Assembly: GCA_963573305.1 (NCBI GenBank)
Contig: OY754329.1
Span: forward strand, 15,095,200-15,159,199
Length of the DNA: 64,000 bases
DNA from: Pyrrhosoma nymphula
Lineage: Eukaryota; Arthropoda; Insecta; Odonata; Coenagrionidae
Direction of reading: 5' to 3'
Below, one piece after another: positions 43,656-57,580 of this stretch. Under the pieces are notes generated by a model. The model did not search any database. It was given only the letters and a program-made list of their open reading frames with translations, and had not been told where the DNA came from. The position numbers and the translations under genes are program-made. Position 1 is the stretch's first letter, and each line of letters begins with the position of its first letter.

Positions 43656-46423
43656 TTGGATTATTTAATTTATTTGAGTACTAAAATGACTATGATAAAT
43701 ACACAAAGTTCAAAATGATATTGAAATTGAAATCAGAAAAATAATTGGACGGGGTTTCACCGCACGGGCCTTTTTTCGTGAGATACGAATATAAATGTAG
43801 CAAAAATATTGTCATGTGAGATGATTCATGAATACTTTGAAAGGAACGTAAGAAACCTCTATTGAAATTCATATCTACTGAAGATGCAATAAATTCAACT
43901 CTTGAGACCGTATTTGCAAGCTGTAGCTGATCTTGTGGCTAGAATATCTATTGTCCCCAAGTGATTAAATCAGAGATCCAAAATGGACCTTAGATTTGAT
44001 ATTGCAGTGCAAGAGGAAGCCTGCCCACACCTATTATATCTTCAGATTTCGTGTTACGCAATAAATTTTAGACCTTAATCGGAGTTCCGCGGTGGTTTAA
44101 AGGGTGCAAACGTCCCTCCTTTCTTATCATCCATGCCAAACTTCAAGGGTACATACACACTTGGATCCTGGGGAAAGAGATTCAGCACTCTGGCACGGTT
44201 GATATGGAGCCAGGAGTGGTGATTCTAAACATTCTTCGTACAGTGCGAAAGGGGAAGTCATTCTCTCCCACTCTTCCCTATCCCTATTTTCAATTACCAA
44301 CTTTTTTTTCCTCTTCGCCGTCATCCCCAGCACCCCTTTACCCCGAAATCTATCCTACGACAGATAGACAATGGGTTAGATAGGGAGAGGGGTTAGGGAT
44401 GAAATAAAACAGCAACCCAGCCCCTTAACAATTGTTTATTTACTCGCTCGTCCCTGCTCTTTTGTTTCCAAGGGGAGCAACCGACAACTGTAGCTCTATG
44501 TCCTTTTTCTTTGAAATTGAGAATCGTGGCAGAGGGGTAATAAGCGCAGCCAAGTAAACAAAACTCACCTCTCACTCCCTATAGATCAGTGGGGTTATTT
44601 TGTAATCTCCCATTTTTAATTATTCTTTGCGGGAAGGCGGGAGACCTCTTTCGCTCTTTTAAAGATCGGGTCTACAGACGTAGATTTAACATAGATCATA
44701 GGACGTAGATCGGGTCTCGATCACCCAAGGCCTGTGAAAACGATGGTGGCTCCATTTCACATTCCTAATGAAACGTGGGGTAACACTAATGAAAGACGGA
44801 GGAAAATGAAACGGATCAAGAGTCGAAAGATACGGATAAAGAGTTGAAAGAGCCAGTAAGTTATGGGAATGAGCTGGTGAGCCAAGGAAAAGACCTGCAG
44901 GTCACCAGTTGAGAGTCGAAGATGGTCATGCTGCCTGGGTGGCGGAGTGTAAATACGAAATAATACGTTATTTTCTGTATTTTATGATGTATTCTCACTT
45001 TAGTGAGATTAAAAATAAACCCCCAGGTCTTTGACGACTGTATTCCGTCTTCTCTTTGCATGACATCACCCAGAAGATACTGAGGGAATCTAAAGCTGCA
45101 GAGACGCTATGCGCGGCCGAGATTTCAAACCTAAACATGTTTAGAGGTGGTTCACTTGCCAAAAGAGAAATATTCCAATGTCATGTCATGGAGTCAACTC
45201 AAAAAAAGCTTCAGCAAGGCCCCGAAAAAGTGTATAATTTTATATAGAGCAAAGAATGTACCCACAAGACATTAATTACTCTCAGTCTAACAATAAGTAT
45301 ATATGATAAGGACCGGAATGAATTAATATATTTATGCACAATATTTGGTACCACAGTGAACCTTAGGATTTTGAAATATTTCGCCATTTAACTGTCAATC
45401 ACTGTCTACAATTTTGGGAGCTGCTACGTTTTATCTTATGAGCTTATTACAGACAGCAAACCATTTGCTGATTGGGTGATCAACACTTCATCCGCATACT
45501 ATCAGACATATAGTTTAAAATAGGTGTTACTTTGGTGAGAGAAATACAAACTGAAATCCAGACACTGCCAAATTCATTGTTCACAGCCAAACTCCACCAC
45601 AAGTAGCAAATACGTAGGTTCTTGGTGCCCATGTGGTTTTAATGAATGACTATGAGAGAAATGTCCAACATCTCATTGCGACACATGGTCATAGAACAGT
45701 CACTTCATTAGAATCATCATGTTGACCGTAATAACGGAGTGGGAATATAAGGAATGATATAGAGGAAAGCGGTCTTAAATTTGTTCAATTGAAGATAGTA
45801 AGAGATGCGAACCGTTTCCTCTTAGAATAAAATTTGTTTCTGAATATTAAATTTGCTTTCAGTCAATGGGAGTTGAGATGGGACTCTACCATTATCTAAT
45901 TAGAATAAGGTTCACATTTGATTACTGAGCGAAGGTTTAGAAAAATATTTATAGTTTTCCATCCATACTCTTAACGCTTTACTACAGTTACGAAATGCTT
46001 TGCAGGCAAATACATTTTACTGGACTATTTCCACAAGTAAATGTTTAGCACATGCTTACTCCCTTCAGCTTTTCAGTTCCATTCCCCACGAGTTACTCCG
46101 ACGCATGCCTTCTCTCCAGCATTTTCGAGGAAAGGGACACCCAGCGAGACGTGTCTGCACCCCAACTTTTGCCTCTACGGGTGTTCCTAGAGTTGGGAAG
46201 GAGAGGTTTTTTTCTCCTTTTACGGGGGTCATAAGATTGGAGAAAAGACAGCGTAGTAGGGATTGGAGAGGCATTTTTCACGGTGAAACGCTATCTCAGC
46301 GCAGTAACGCTTACATGAACTTTTTGTTGATATTTCTACAGTAATCGTTCCTGGGAATAGTATACAGTAGTTTATTCCGAACTGATACAACAGAGAAACG
46401 CCACTAGATAAATTATATTCACC
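43656..46423. other. No recognisable gene or element
   Basis: About 2.8 kb. Short frames at 44127-44575, 44861-45247 and 46000-46344 show no domain. Nothing recognised. Confidence 0.45.
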
Positions 46424-46426
46424 GAA

Positions 46427-46989
46427 TGCCTGTTGCTCACGGTAAAATTTTCGGTAAAACGTTTTATAAAATCGACTAGTTTTATAAAAGTGAGCTTGCT
46501 AACGATAAAACCGTTTTATAATACCTTGTTTTATAAAACGTTTTACGGAATAGGACAGGTTCTACTTTCGTAAAACCGTTTTATGCAACAACCAATGAAA
46601 CGTTCCGCTCATCGCGTTCATAATAATCTCGTATCCATGGGAAGCCAAACGAGGAAAACGTAAACAAACATGGCTGGAAGTTCATGGAACGTTGAGGCAG
46701 TATCCTTCTTGATGTTAGAAGAATGCGTTGGAGCCTTAGAACCGTTGAGTGTGATCAGAAAGTAAGTAAATAAACAATACATTTAGTTTTTCACCTAACA
46801 GTCATCCAAAAGAAAGTGCATTTATCTCTTCACGGGTTCGCAAAGCGTCTGATAGATGGCAGGACATTGCGGTTTTAAGAATAGTTTTACCGTGAGCAAA
46901 CAAGTACGTTTTACGTAAGATTCATAAAAGTTTCAATAAACATTTTTATAAAACTCTTTTATGGAAACTTTTACCGTGAGCAACAGGCA
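46427..46989 (+). mobile_element. PIF/Harbinger-like element, copy B (563 bp)
   Basis: The ends TGCCTGTTGCTCACGGTAAA (46427) and, inverted, TTTACCGTGAGCAACAGGCA (ending 46989) are perfect inverted repeats over at least 20 bp. Flanks are GAA and TAA, a one-base mismatch from a TWA duplication. It is the inverted counterpart of 23981-24588, similar throughout but with one fewer internal 24-bp unit. It contains the same mini-exon and splice donor on the plus strand. Confidence 0.8.
46670..46767 (+). CDS. Conserved mini-exon with splice donor, copy B
   Basis: ATG at 46670 and 92 coding bases reading MAGSSWNVEAVSFLMLEECV, then GALEPLSVIRK (the last codon completed across the junction), followed by GTAAGT at 46762-46767. 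Compared with copy A it has one extra codon (Met) and two or three substitutions but no frameshift or stop before the donor. A Myb/SANT-like N-terminus is a plausible reading. Without splicing, translation ends at TAA immediately after Lys. Confidence 0.5.
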
Positions 46990-49900
46990 TAAGTTACTTC
47001 AATCATCAAGTATTTTATCTTTGAGGGTACGTGGAATACGTACGATAAATTTACTCCACCAAGTCAATTGCTATGAAAACAGAGATGGTAATATGTGTGA
47101 TGTTTACATGACGGAGCTCGGTTACCTCGAATAATATCACACTGAAACCACTTTCAAGGTTTAATGATTCTGGTGCTAAAGCCACAGTCCTCTCCAGAGT
47201 GACTACTCAGCTAATAAGTAATTCCATTTAGTAGTTGAGTAGTCACTATGTAGACGAATCATGTTAAAGCTATTATACAGCGCCATTAACAATTTAATTG
47301 CTAAGAGAAAAAGGAAATACGGCTATTTAGCGATTACTTGACTCGTTATAAAGGGACGGCATGAAAATATTTGTATTTTTTTGCTTCTTGTGTACATTCT
47401 AGTGCATTAAAAACCTGAGGGAAAGATAGTTTTAGCTAAGAAGATTACTATTAAAAATGGGTTTTCCTAGCAAATTCAACTAACTTTCCTTGTTCGATGC
47501 CACGTTCCTAGAAGCTGCATCTTTAGACATACATTTTTTCCCTTTTATTACATGACGTGATCGTCAACACAGTGAAGTAGACCTCAATCCTCTGTACGAA
47601 CATGCAACTCTAGCTTAGCAGAGTATTTTATAACTGAATGGTAGAATGTGGTTTATCCTCTCCATTTGCGAGGCGAATGAAATTAGTCCTTTTGTACATG
47701 TAAAAAAATGGAAACATTTCCCTCTAAGATAGGCATTTCGAAAATTGGAGCCCTCGGACTCCATGCGCCAAAAGGGGTCGTTTTCTCATATTTTAAAACA
47801 AATGACGATATGCCAAACAAGTGAGTTACAGTATCTCGCGGTTTGAAATACGAATGTGATGCTTGTGAAACACAGGCATTCACGCAATGAAGCGCTCTAA
47901 TCTACAGCTCCGTAACATGTGATTAGCGGACACTCCGAATTGTGGATCCGGCGGAAATCCCATTAAACTCCCTAGAGGGGTGGTTTGGGTGGATGAGATG
48001 CACGTGGGCGGTGGAGGAGGAGGAAGGGTTGTTACTCGCTGCTATGGGAACGGGAGGGAGGGAGAGAGAGAGAGCTCGGATATTTGCAGTTGCGGATCCG
48101 AGCGCTAATTAGATTTCGATATCCACCTCCCTCCCAATAAAGGTGCGAAAATACCCAATGATCCGATAAACTCGTTTTTTTTCGCCTCCATTTCTCTTCG
48201 CAAATTTTTAACCTCGCTACACCCCAATCGCCGTAATGAGTGGACAAAAGAGGATGAAAGCTTCCACATCAATATATATATATATATATTTACACCCGTG
48301 CGACTGATACGAGGGAACACAGAAGGAACGGAAATATAAAATTTTAGAAAGCCAAAAGAGAACGGAAAGGACGGAAAGACCATCTGATTATAGGTCATAA
48401 AAGAGATGAAATAAAATATGGATACCGTAAATTAAAAGAGACATACTAAGAGGAATAATTTTGACACAAAACAACCAAGTGAAAATAATAATGAATGGAG
48501 TGAATACCATAAAAAAAGTTAAAAAATAAAACAAAAATTAAAAAAAATTAAATTTTTCATTTAATTATAAAGAGTTAAAATAATGAATGCTGGAGGAATA
48601 AATCAATTAGCTAATCAGATTAACTAGTGTGATACGAAATAAATTCAACTCGCATGTTAATGAACTGATTGAAATAGGGTTGGGTGTAACACGAGAGTAA
48701 TAGGGGAGTAGAATGCAAGGGAGAAGCCATTGATTTGGATACAAGCAGCGAATGCTCCGTGTATAGTAAGAGTTCTTTCGCATGGGGCAAGTACCAAGAC
48801 GAGTACTTTGAATGCTGAGTGTCTATCGTACTTACCCTCAAGTAAACCGAATTCCTCCCCTATGAGCCCACATCAATTGAATCCCGAAGGGACGACTAGG
48901 CCCTTGAAAAATGAGGAAATCTTGAGGTGCGAATATAGACGTAAACTTGACATAAAGTGTTATAATTGGCAATATTTTAAAAACCAGTGGGTACCTCATC
49001 AACACGTTCTACGCAAAGACAAAAACGTTGCAATTCCCAACACGTTCTAAAACCTTTCGCCAATGAAGGAAACCTTTTCGTTTTAATTTAATTTTAATTC
49101 CGTCAGATTAACATACTAGGAAAGCAATAACCTTCCTATTATTCTTGATATTGGTTTTTTCATAATCTGAAGCGATTTCAAACATATTCTAAGACATTTT
49201 TTTAGAATTATTGTGATACAATTGTACATACACCAGACACTTTTTTTTAAGCTACGCAACGCCCTAGGAACAATATATTCTATTTTATTACATCGTCCTC
49301 TGATGTCTTTTCGTAGAATGGGAGGCTAGATTACGAAAATTGAGCGTTGTATGATTTTCTCGAATTTTCCAGGGGATGTCAAAGCATTGCATATCCCTCT
49401 TAACTGCTAACAGACCGGTTGATCGTATCGTATCGTCTCCACTCCATTTCAAAGAAAGAGGGTAAGGGTGAGGACAGGGCACCTCTCCCATTCCATGGTG
49501 TAACCCAGGTTCATCCCTAAGAGCAAACATTCGATGCTTGAAAATGCAATGAACCCACGAGTAGTGCCCCGTCTCTCCGGCTAATCTGAACGACCTCAAA
49601 ATCTCGAGAGCCAAGGTCCTCGTAATTGGGGACGGCAGAGGCTATTGAAAGGGTCGTATACATTCCCCATACACCTCTCCCTTCTAGTAGAAAATCTTTG
49701 TGCCTGCAAGGGCTGACATCCCTACAAGCATTGCGCCGGGCACTGCAATGCACCTTCCCAGGATACAACATTTTATTTGGTTCGAGCATCTAACCAATGG
49801 AAAATTCGTTCTTGTCGTTAACTTTAGCGACTTCAGAGATAATTATTTACTTTCTTATTGACATAGAGAATTCACATTTGCCCTTTGATAGAGAGCACTT

Positions 49901-51842
49901 TACACTATCTCCTCACTTTCGCTGAACAGTCACCACTACTTTTAGGTTTGGGTGCCATTATAAAAAAAGTAACAGAAACATCTAATTTCAGAGATAGTAA
50001 ATTGAAAATACGGAGGTTCCACTACGAAGTTAAATTAAAAATTTACTTGCTCCTAGAGTGACTAAATTGAGTAAAATGAAATGTGTGAAACATTATGTTA
50101 AAAAGAAGTTAGCGAAATTTCGCTCACATATGAACATGGATTACGCAGTTTCGTATCAATTTGACGTTTGCTGGAGTTATAACAATTTGAATTCCTCTAA
50201 GGTGAACATCCATGCTTTGCATACCTCGTACACAGAGCGGCCTTGCCCGAAAACGCGAGGACTTCGTGGAATTGTATGTGCGGTACCTCATCAGACCACC
50301 TAATTACTTAAAACGATTTCGGAGAATCACTTAAATTGGAAGACACCAGATTCTCTAAAGTGGTTGGATCACATTGCACCGATTTTTGGGCTCTGCGTTC
50401 GTATCTTAGTCCATAAGAATGGATAGCTCAATGTGAATTTTGCATATTCGCTCAACGAGTGACGTAAATGTGGCAATTCTTGGAGCAACGTAAATACATA
50501 GCCACTGAATTAAGTACCGTAATCGATGAAAAAATCTGAGTTCAAGCAATATTTAAAGATAATTTTTTTAAATTTGCATAATATTTATAACTCACTCTAA
50601 AATCCAAGATTTTCAAGGTTGAAAAAATAAATACAAATTACTATTTATACCTTTCCTTCAATTCCTTCCTTCTATAGGGTTAATTATTTAATGTATTTTA
50701 TATGTATTATATGTAATATTAAGTGTATGTAGAATTCTGCGGACATATTGGCTCCGTCAAGCTTGAATCACGGGTTGTAGCCGCACGAAATAGCTGTGAA
50801 ACACTAGTCCACAGAAAAATATTTAGTACAACATTCTCAGCTCTTTACAATATTTTTTATGCTATATTGCGAAGTTATACCATTATATGTATTATATTAT
50901 CGCATATAGAACTCTTATATCATGTCGGCACAACATATTTTTATTTATATTATGAATTTAGTTTACCCAATTTCTTTGTTGACCAATTGGATTTAGGCAC
51001 TTTTCTGCTATTAATAATTCTATAAGCCTGTATGAAAATCCGAATAAATTAAAATATGATTATATAGCTATTTTATTTTCATACTTGGTCACCAATCTGA
51101 TATTATCATGGAGTGTCCACATTGACAGGCAAAGTTGTATCACTGTGCACCAAGCATGGAAAATATAATTGCATAAGTGCATAGCCGTTTTGGGACCGTA
51201 GTGGAACGTAGTACGCAGGTGAGAGGAGAACACTTTTGGAGAAAGAGAAAGTTGTATTCAAATGTGTACTGTAATGTGCATATTTTTAATGAAAATTATG
51301 GTGTTAAATATACCAATGAATGAAAATTTACTGTATATGTCTTTTTTTACCCAAGCCCGTGGAAAACTTTAATTATATTTTATTTAAGAAAGTTTCTACC
51401 ATAATTTTCAGGTGTCCAAACGAAAGGTTTTTCGTAGAGTTCAAGTGATGCACTTTTTGGAAGTACAAGTTTCATCATTGGTGTGTCCTTCAGAACCCAA
51501 AGATTTGTAAAACAGGGCGACAACACCATCCACAACAAGCTGTAAATTTTGAATAATGACATGGAATTACCGATTCATAATGGCTTCACATTTTAAAAAA
51601 TGGCATCAATGGTTGCACAACATCTTTCCGTCACCAGGACCACATGCTGCTTTCAATGAGATTTTCAAACGACACTCAGCTACAGATAGAAAACATGATC
51701 AAGCAACTAAGCGCTTGTTATATGACGAAGAACAACAACCACCATCGGATAAAATGATAATTTTATCGTCGAGTTAGATCAGGACAGTGACATTCACAAC
51801 TATTGAAATTCAGACATATTTACCATCATTTTTATCACTTAA
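46990..51842. other. No supported gene; hairpin and microsatellite
   Basis: About 4.8 kb. A hairpin at 47198-47247 pairs AGTGACTACTCAGCTAA with TTTAGTAGTTGAGTAGTCACT. A (TA)n microsatellite of about 18 bp lies at 48271-48290. Frames at 48032-48398, 48730-49050, 49288-49789, 50058-50303, 50723-51025 and 51380-51777 show no recognisable domain. Confidence 0.45.
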
Positions 51843-52405
51843 GGGGGTTCCGCCGCGACTGGGTGAGTCAAAACAAATACTAAGTTCCACATTTTTGATA
51901 TTTTGTCAAAAAAATCCTGCTTTCACTGATGCAATGCGTTACCTACAGAAACTCAAAAGTAAGGTACAAAATATGCAGATTATTCCACGAATGTATTTTA
52001 AATTAGCACTTTTTTCCAGCAATAGGAGCCGACTGCAGCGCCATTTCCTACGAATCACCGCATGTTGACTTCAATTACGGCATTCTTCAATTCGGAATTC
52101 TTCAATAACTAGAAAAATAAGGTGGTAAGATGCCTGTATTTTATTTTTATTCAATTTATCTGGATTATTTCCTTCTTAGAGACAGTTTTCCACGAAAATG
52201 GCATTTGCATTTTATGGAAAAATACTATTTTTCCCCGTGTTTCTCTTATTCCCCCATTGTACATGTAATTTCAAGTTCAATTATAGAATAAAATAGCGTG
52301 GAAAGGTATTATGTTGTTGTTCATATCAGATAGAGAACAAGTTTGCCTACGAGTAGACAGAATATGAATAAAATGACATTTAAGTAATTTTATGGTGGAA
52401 CCACA
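51843..52405. mobile_element. TTAA-flanked MITE, copy 2 (inverted)
   Basis: The left end GGGGGTTCCGCCGCGACTG follows TTAA (51839-51842); the right end GTGGAACCACA precedes TTAA (52406-52409), a perfect 4-bp duplication. It is the reverse complement of the element at 15251-15837 along most of its length, with small indels. Non-coding. Confidence 0.8.
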
Positions 52406-52409
52406 TTAA

Positions 52410-55400
52410 CTTTTTACTAAGATATTAATGTAAGGCATAAATATATTTTAGACAACAACTAAATCGTAGTTCCTTCCTGCGTCATTACGCAAAGTTACAT
52501 TTTTTCATGGAGTTAAGATATTTCATTTGAATGGAACAATGCTTTTACCTTCCAAGTTAGGCAGATAACTTCAGAGTCTACATAACCATTCTCAGCCGCA
52601 CTTGGCAATCTCGCAAATGCCATTAAGTCCGTCCTGGATTTGCTTCTTTAGGGATGGAAAAAGTCACGCATCTGACGATATTCCGCTCCAATTCCTCGTC
52701 CCAATTTGAAGAGGCTTCCCGTCTCCATCCATTCCCTCGTAATCTGAGGATTACCCTTTAAACCTCGGCCCAATGCCATCGTGTCGCCCCTGCTTTCATT
52801 CCACGGCATCTCTGCAGTGTGGCATGCAGGGGAGTGCGCAAATGAGAATTTCCTCGTGAGGGTACGCTTGCATTTGCGGATGGACTCAAGAGCCGATGCC
52901 CACGTCGTGTCCTACCGATCGAACTGTGAGGACGGCCGAGGAGAGAGGAAGATGGGACGGAGATATGGCGGGTGGGCTGGGAATAATGGGAGCTAGTTAT
53001 ACTCTGAAGGACTTTGAGTCGTCGCGGATTAGTTTCAATTGCGGAAGAGGAGGAAACCACACCGCGAGGCCGTTCTTTTGGGCTTGCGGGAATGTGTGTC
53101 GGTCTGGAGCGAGTAATCCTCAATTCGCGTCGACGGTTCGTTTCGAAATAGAATGAGCAAAGATGGGAGTTATTTCTGACAAGTGGCTCCTTTACCTTCT
53201 GATGTCGTACGGGAAAATCCCGACTCCAACTACGAAAGTGCCGCCAAACTTATTTCAATCGAGAATTTTACTCATTGAGTTTTATGCGATTTGGTAGTTA
53301 TAATCCTCCGTATACTGAGCGACAACGAGTTTGAAGAGGTACTACATCAACTCACATAAAATGGCTTCGTTAAGGAAAGGAGGTCGTATCTTTGAACCAT
53401 CCTCATATTGTTTTTGGTATTTTTGTTCTAGTAAGGAAACTTTATGGTTCTGGAAAGAGTTACTTAAAGGACAATAAGAAAAATCAGGCATACAGCATGC
53501 AAGATCCATTTGCTAATACGACCAATGAGTATTGCTAATTTTACAGTCCAGGTAAAATTGGAATCGATTGAAGTATAATGTCTCAGAAAATTTATGAAGA
53601 CGTGATGGATACATCTACTTATCGGCAACTTTTATCTTCGACAATATAAAGCCTATATATATAAAAGAAATAAGATCAGGTTTCACTTTGTGGAATTCCA
53701 TTTTAATATATACAACAGATTTAAATAAAGTGAAAGACAGGACCTTGGCAATTATAAAGGAAGCACCTTGTTAAGTTCAGGTCTGAAAAAACTAGAGAAA
53801 TAATATATTTTAATGTAGACAAATTTAGCAGCTAAAATGTTATCTTCACTCCTAGCAAAATTATTTTACTATCTAATGTTTTTGCGGAAATATTGCATGA
53901 AAACGTCCAATAAATTCTCTCCGCAATGCATGGAACCATACCTAATCCACCTCAACCTGGAGTAATATTCCCCTCCTGGTCCTGAGTCATCCTTAAAATG
54001 CCCTCTGCTCTGGTATAGATGGCGAGGAGTGCACATGGTGCACATCACTCCCAAGTAAATTTTGACTTATAGCCTGAAGGCTCGCTCTTGTACAAAAAAC
54101 GGTGGACTGAACCATTGGGTATTGGTGTGTAATTTGTTTGGTGCTGGGAAATATACCTTCTTTTGTTTGTTGTTCATAGACAGTACTTGTTCCACGTTGA
54201 TTTCCTCATTTTTCTCACCTGAGCTTAGGAAGAGGTTGATTATAGACGGGCGTTTTCGGTGAGAAATATTATTTTCCTCTCCCGTTATGCTTCAGGGGGA
54301 GGTTGAAAGGGCTGGCGGTATGACGAGGGTGGCGCTGACAGCGGGAGGAGGGAGTAAATGGGATGAGGCTGGGACAAAAGGGAAGCCGGGGATAGGATAG
54401 GGATCGATTCATCTTTACCATCTTAAAATACGAATAGAAGGGCAAAGTAGAGTAAGCCCTCTCGAGACGAGGTTGCCGTAAGGGTCGTGAGGTGGCGCTG
54501 GTCTAACGACAGGTGTACGGTCGCACGGTAGGTCAGTAAAAGGTAACCGGATCCTTAATGCATTGTCGGGCTCCCCTCTCTCAAACTTCCTGGGCAGTGC
54601 TGTTCTCTACCTATCAAATTCTTCACCTTCCTTCCTCCTCACTTACTTATTCTCCTTCACGAAAATATTAAGAGTATTCTTTCTTTTTCTGACCTCCATT
54701 GCAATCCCCTTCGTCGCAGCTCCCTATAATATTATATTGTACTTAAGCAATGATTAACATACAATACCACGTAACATGGCATTACACCAAGTAAATAACT
54801 TGCAATTATTAATAAGTATTATGATGAGATACTCCTTAGTGATGCTCTCATCAATATACCGTATGTTTGAGAAATAATAATCTAATAATATTTTTATTAA
54901 CATCATGAATAAGCAGTAAATTATGATGCAAGTCTATAAGGGCACGGTGAGTTCAACCAGTCCAGAGCCACGGATGCCTGTCTGTCAGCTGCTCTCTTAC
55001 CCGCATGCACTGGAGTATCTAGTGCATAGAGAACTCATTTATCTTTTACCGAAAACGAAGATTTTCTCTGAAAACATCAGGAAAAGTTAGGCTGAATTTT
55101 CTTTTAATCAATACCTCTTTCGCAAGCATTTACGCTCAGATTTTTAGTTTTATATCCATAGGAGAGGAATATTTTAAACGAAAAGTTATTTAATATTCCA
55201 AAAAACCACCAGCGTTAATTGAGTCGGAAAGCAGGCGGAACTAGAACAAAATCTATGACGATGATGGAAGAAGTGTTTAATTATAGGCTGTACTATTAAG
55301 CGAATCGGCTTGTGATGACAGAACAGTGATGACAATATTCACTTCGTATTGCCCTCCTTCGATTCCATATGGAATAACTTGTAACAAACGGATGGTTTTT

Positions 55401-57495
55401 TCAATATTTCCAAAGCACTATGAAAACTGATTGCTCACTATGCCGTTCTTTTGTATTATGTTGAGGAAAAATGCTCTATGATATTTAACCATGAATATTC
55501 ACTTATTTTTCTATGTGGACTTTCTACGCAGGCCACAAAGAGAATGGTATATATTGTTAAAGTTGAAAATTTATTTCGTGAACAATTTAACATAAACCAA
55601 GCGATAGCCTAACGCTCGATATTTCTAGAGAAAGTTCATTATACTAAAATGAAGACAAACCCTGAGTCAATTCATCTAACTAAAAAATATATTTATATTT
55701 TTTCGAGCAGCAGTAACATGAATTAATTTTCATCATCAGTTAATATTGACGATTAAAAAGCAATGCTGAGATTGTTTCTCTTGGCCACATCCGGGCAATT
55801 TTGTCTCCATAGCTTCACTAATAATATGCAAAAAGTCTCATTTGTAATACAATTCACAATAAAAAAAATCGCTTGCGTCAGAAAATGTATGAAAAGGTTT
55901 CTAAGAATATTTTTCAGGGTAATTTATCGCGCGCCTTGGTGAAAATCAATGTGCGCCGTTTGCTGCACTTGGGAAGTATTGCCTCTGCATAACGAACATT
56001 ATATTTACCCTGTCAATTGGAATGGTTGATATAATTTTAGCGTAATTAAAATTTCACAGGTTTGTTGATGTTTGTTAAATTAGTGTAGTCGATTTAAAAA
56101 AATGTACAGTGTAGTTATCACCAAAGTGTTATAACAATTGTTCTTATTCTGTTTTTACCTGTTTATGTTGTTAATTTTGTTTTATGGTTTTCAATTAGCC
56201 CAGAGGATAGCATTAAATTTGCGGAAACTTTGGCAGTGAAATAAAGGAATTTAAATTGACCAATCATCAATAAATTAAATGAAGAGATTATTTATACGTG
56301 GTCAATAAATACATTAATTATGGGCAAGTAAACTGGATCAATCGAATACTAGAATTTTTTCCCACGGATTCTGAAAGAAACTCTTTTCTCACTTGGGACT
56401 ATATTATTTAAATTGATTTCAAAGCCTTCGTGAATGAGTTCCTTTCGTCTCTTCTTCCTCCAGTATTCTCGCTGCGAGCAACTCTACCTGCTCTCTCCAT
56501 CGCTCCTTGTTAAATCACTTCCCCACCCAAGAGGTGTTGATGAGCCCGATAAGGATTAAACCAAGCCTCGGGTGTTTAGGCGCCCATTTAGTCCGAACGG
56601 CAACATCGGAAGTACGTGGTCACGAGGCCTTAATTAGGTTCTCCGGCACTCTCGTGCAACGAAGGCGGGACTGCATAGAACATAATAAACTCACCTCTTC
56701 CCTTCTCTCCTCACCCACCAATTCATCCACTCCAAGCCATTACCCACCAGCCCAGAGTTACCCCAGTGGCAGCAGAGGGTTAGTAAATAGCCATATTAAC
56801 TTCAGGGATTTCATGGAATCAGACCCGGGAAGAGTGATTGGAGATGTTTTCGTATATATATACGATGTGAAGGGTGAGATGGAATAGAGGGAGCGGGAGT
56901 AGTGGAAATTACGAGAAACAGGAGTGATTTCACGGCGCAGATACTCAGTCAATGCGTTGAGGCTGTGTAGAGGCCAAAGGTTCTCGTATCATGTATCCTC
57001 ATTAATGAAAACTTTAGACTCAAATTTTGCTTTCACACTATTCAGGCTGTGGATGATCATATCTGCGGTAAAAATATTTTCGAACGTTGTGGATAGGCAT
57101 GATGTAATGCGGAGCTCAACATTCCAAATTTCTGTCTTCAGTAAAACATTAACCCCTGGGCTAATCCGCGAAAAAGAAACTAATATCAATGGTGGAATGA
57201 ATTAATCCGCCGTTTGACTATAAGAATATGCTGCATAATGTATGCATGCAATAAATATGGTTTGAAAACACATTCGCCTAAATTATACGCAAACACCGCG
57301 ATTCTTGTAACAATACTTTTTATTTTTACCATGCTACTGAGCGAACTTGGAAAGTCATCAGCGTTCAAATTTCACAAGTCAAAAATATCTTGTAAATTTC
57401 ATTTAAATTATATTATGACTATAAAAATCAATTGTTTGCCTTAAAATAGCTTAAAAAACTATATTTTCAAATATTTGATGAGAAAATACATGAAT
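52410..57495. other. No recognisable gene or element
   Basis: About 5 kb. Opposed frames at 52758-53156 lie in GC-richer DNA and lack domains; the frame at 56507-56887 has none either. Nothing else recognised. Confidence 0.4.
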
Positions 57496-57580
57496 TTAGA
57501 ATATAATAACAATAATAATAATTTATTTCACCCACCAAATTGTACAATTTCCATCAAAAAATTATTTTAGTGAAATAAGG
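57496..57580 (-). repeat. Possible LINE 3' tail (antisense)
   Basis: On the minus strand, TGTACAATTTGGTGGGTGAA leads into AATAAATT and an (ATT)n run, a typical LINE 3' end. No coding part is attached. Confidence 0.35.

Noticed and set aside
51380..51777. Frames beside the TTAA MITE as a transposase
   Set aside because: No transposase motif in either strand's product, and they lie outside the element's TTAA boundary.
52758..53156. Opposed 121- and 86-codon frames
   Set aside because: GC-richer patch with both strands open and no motif.
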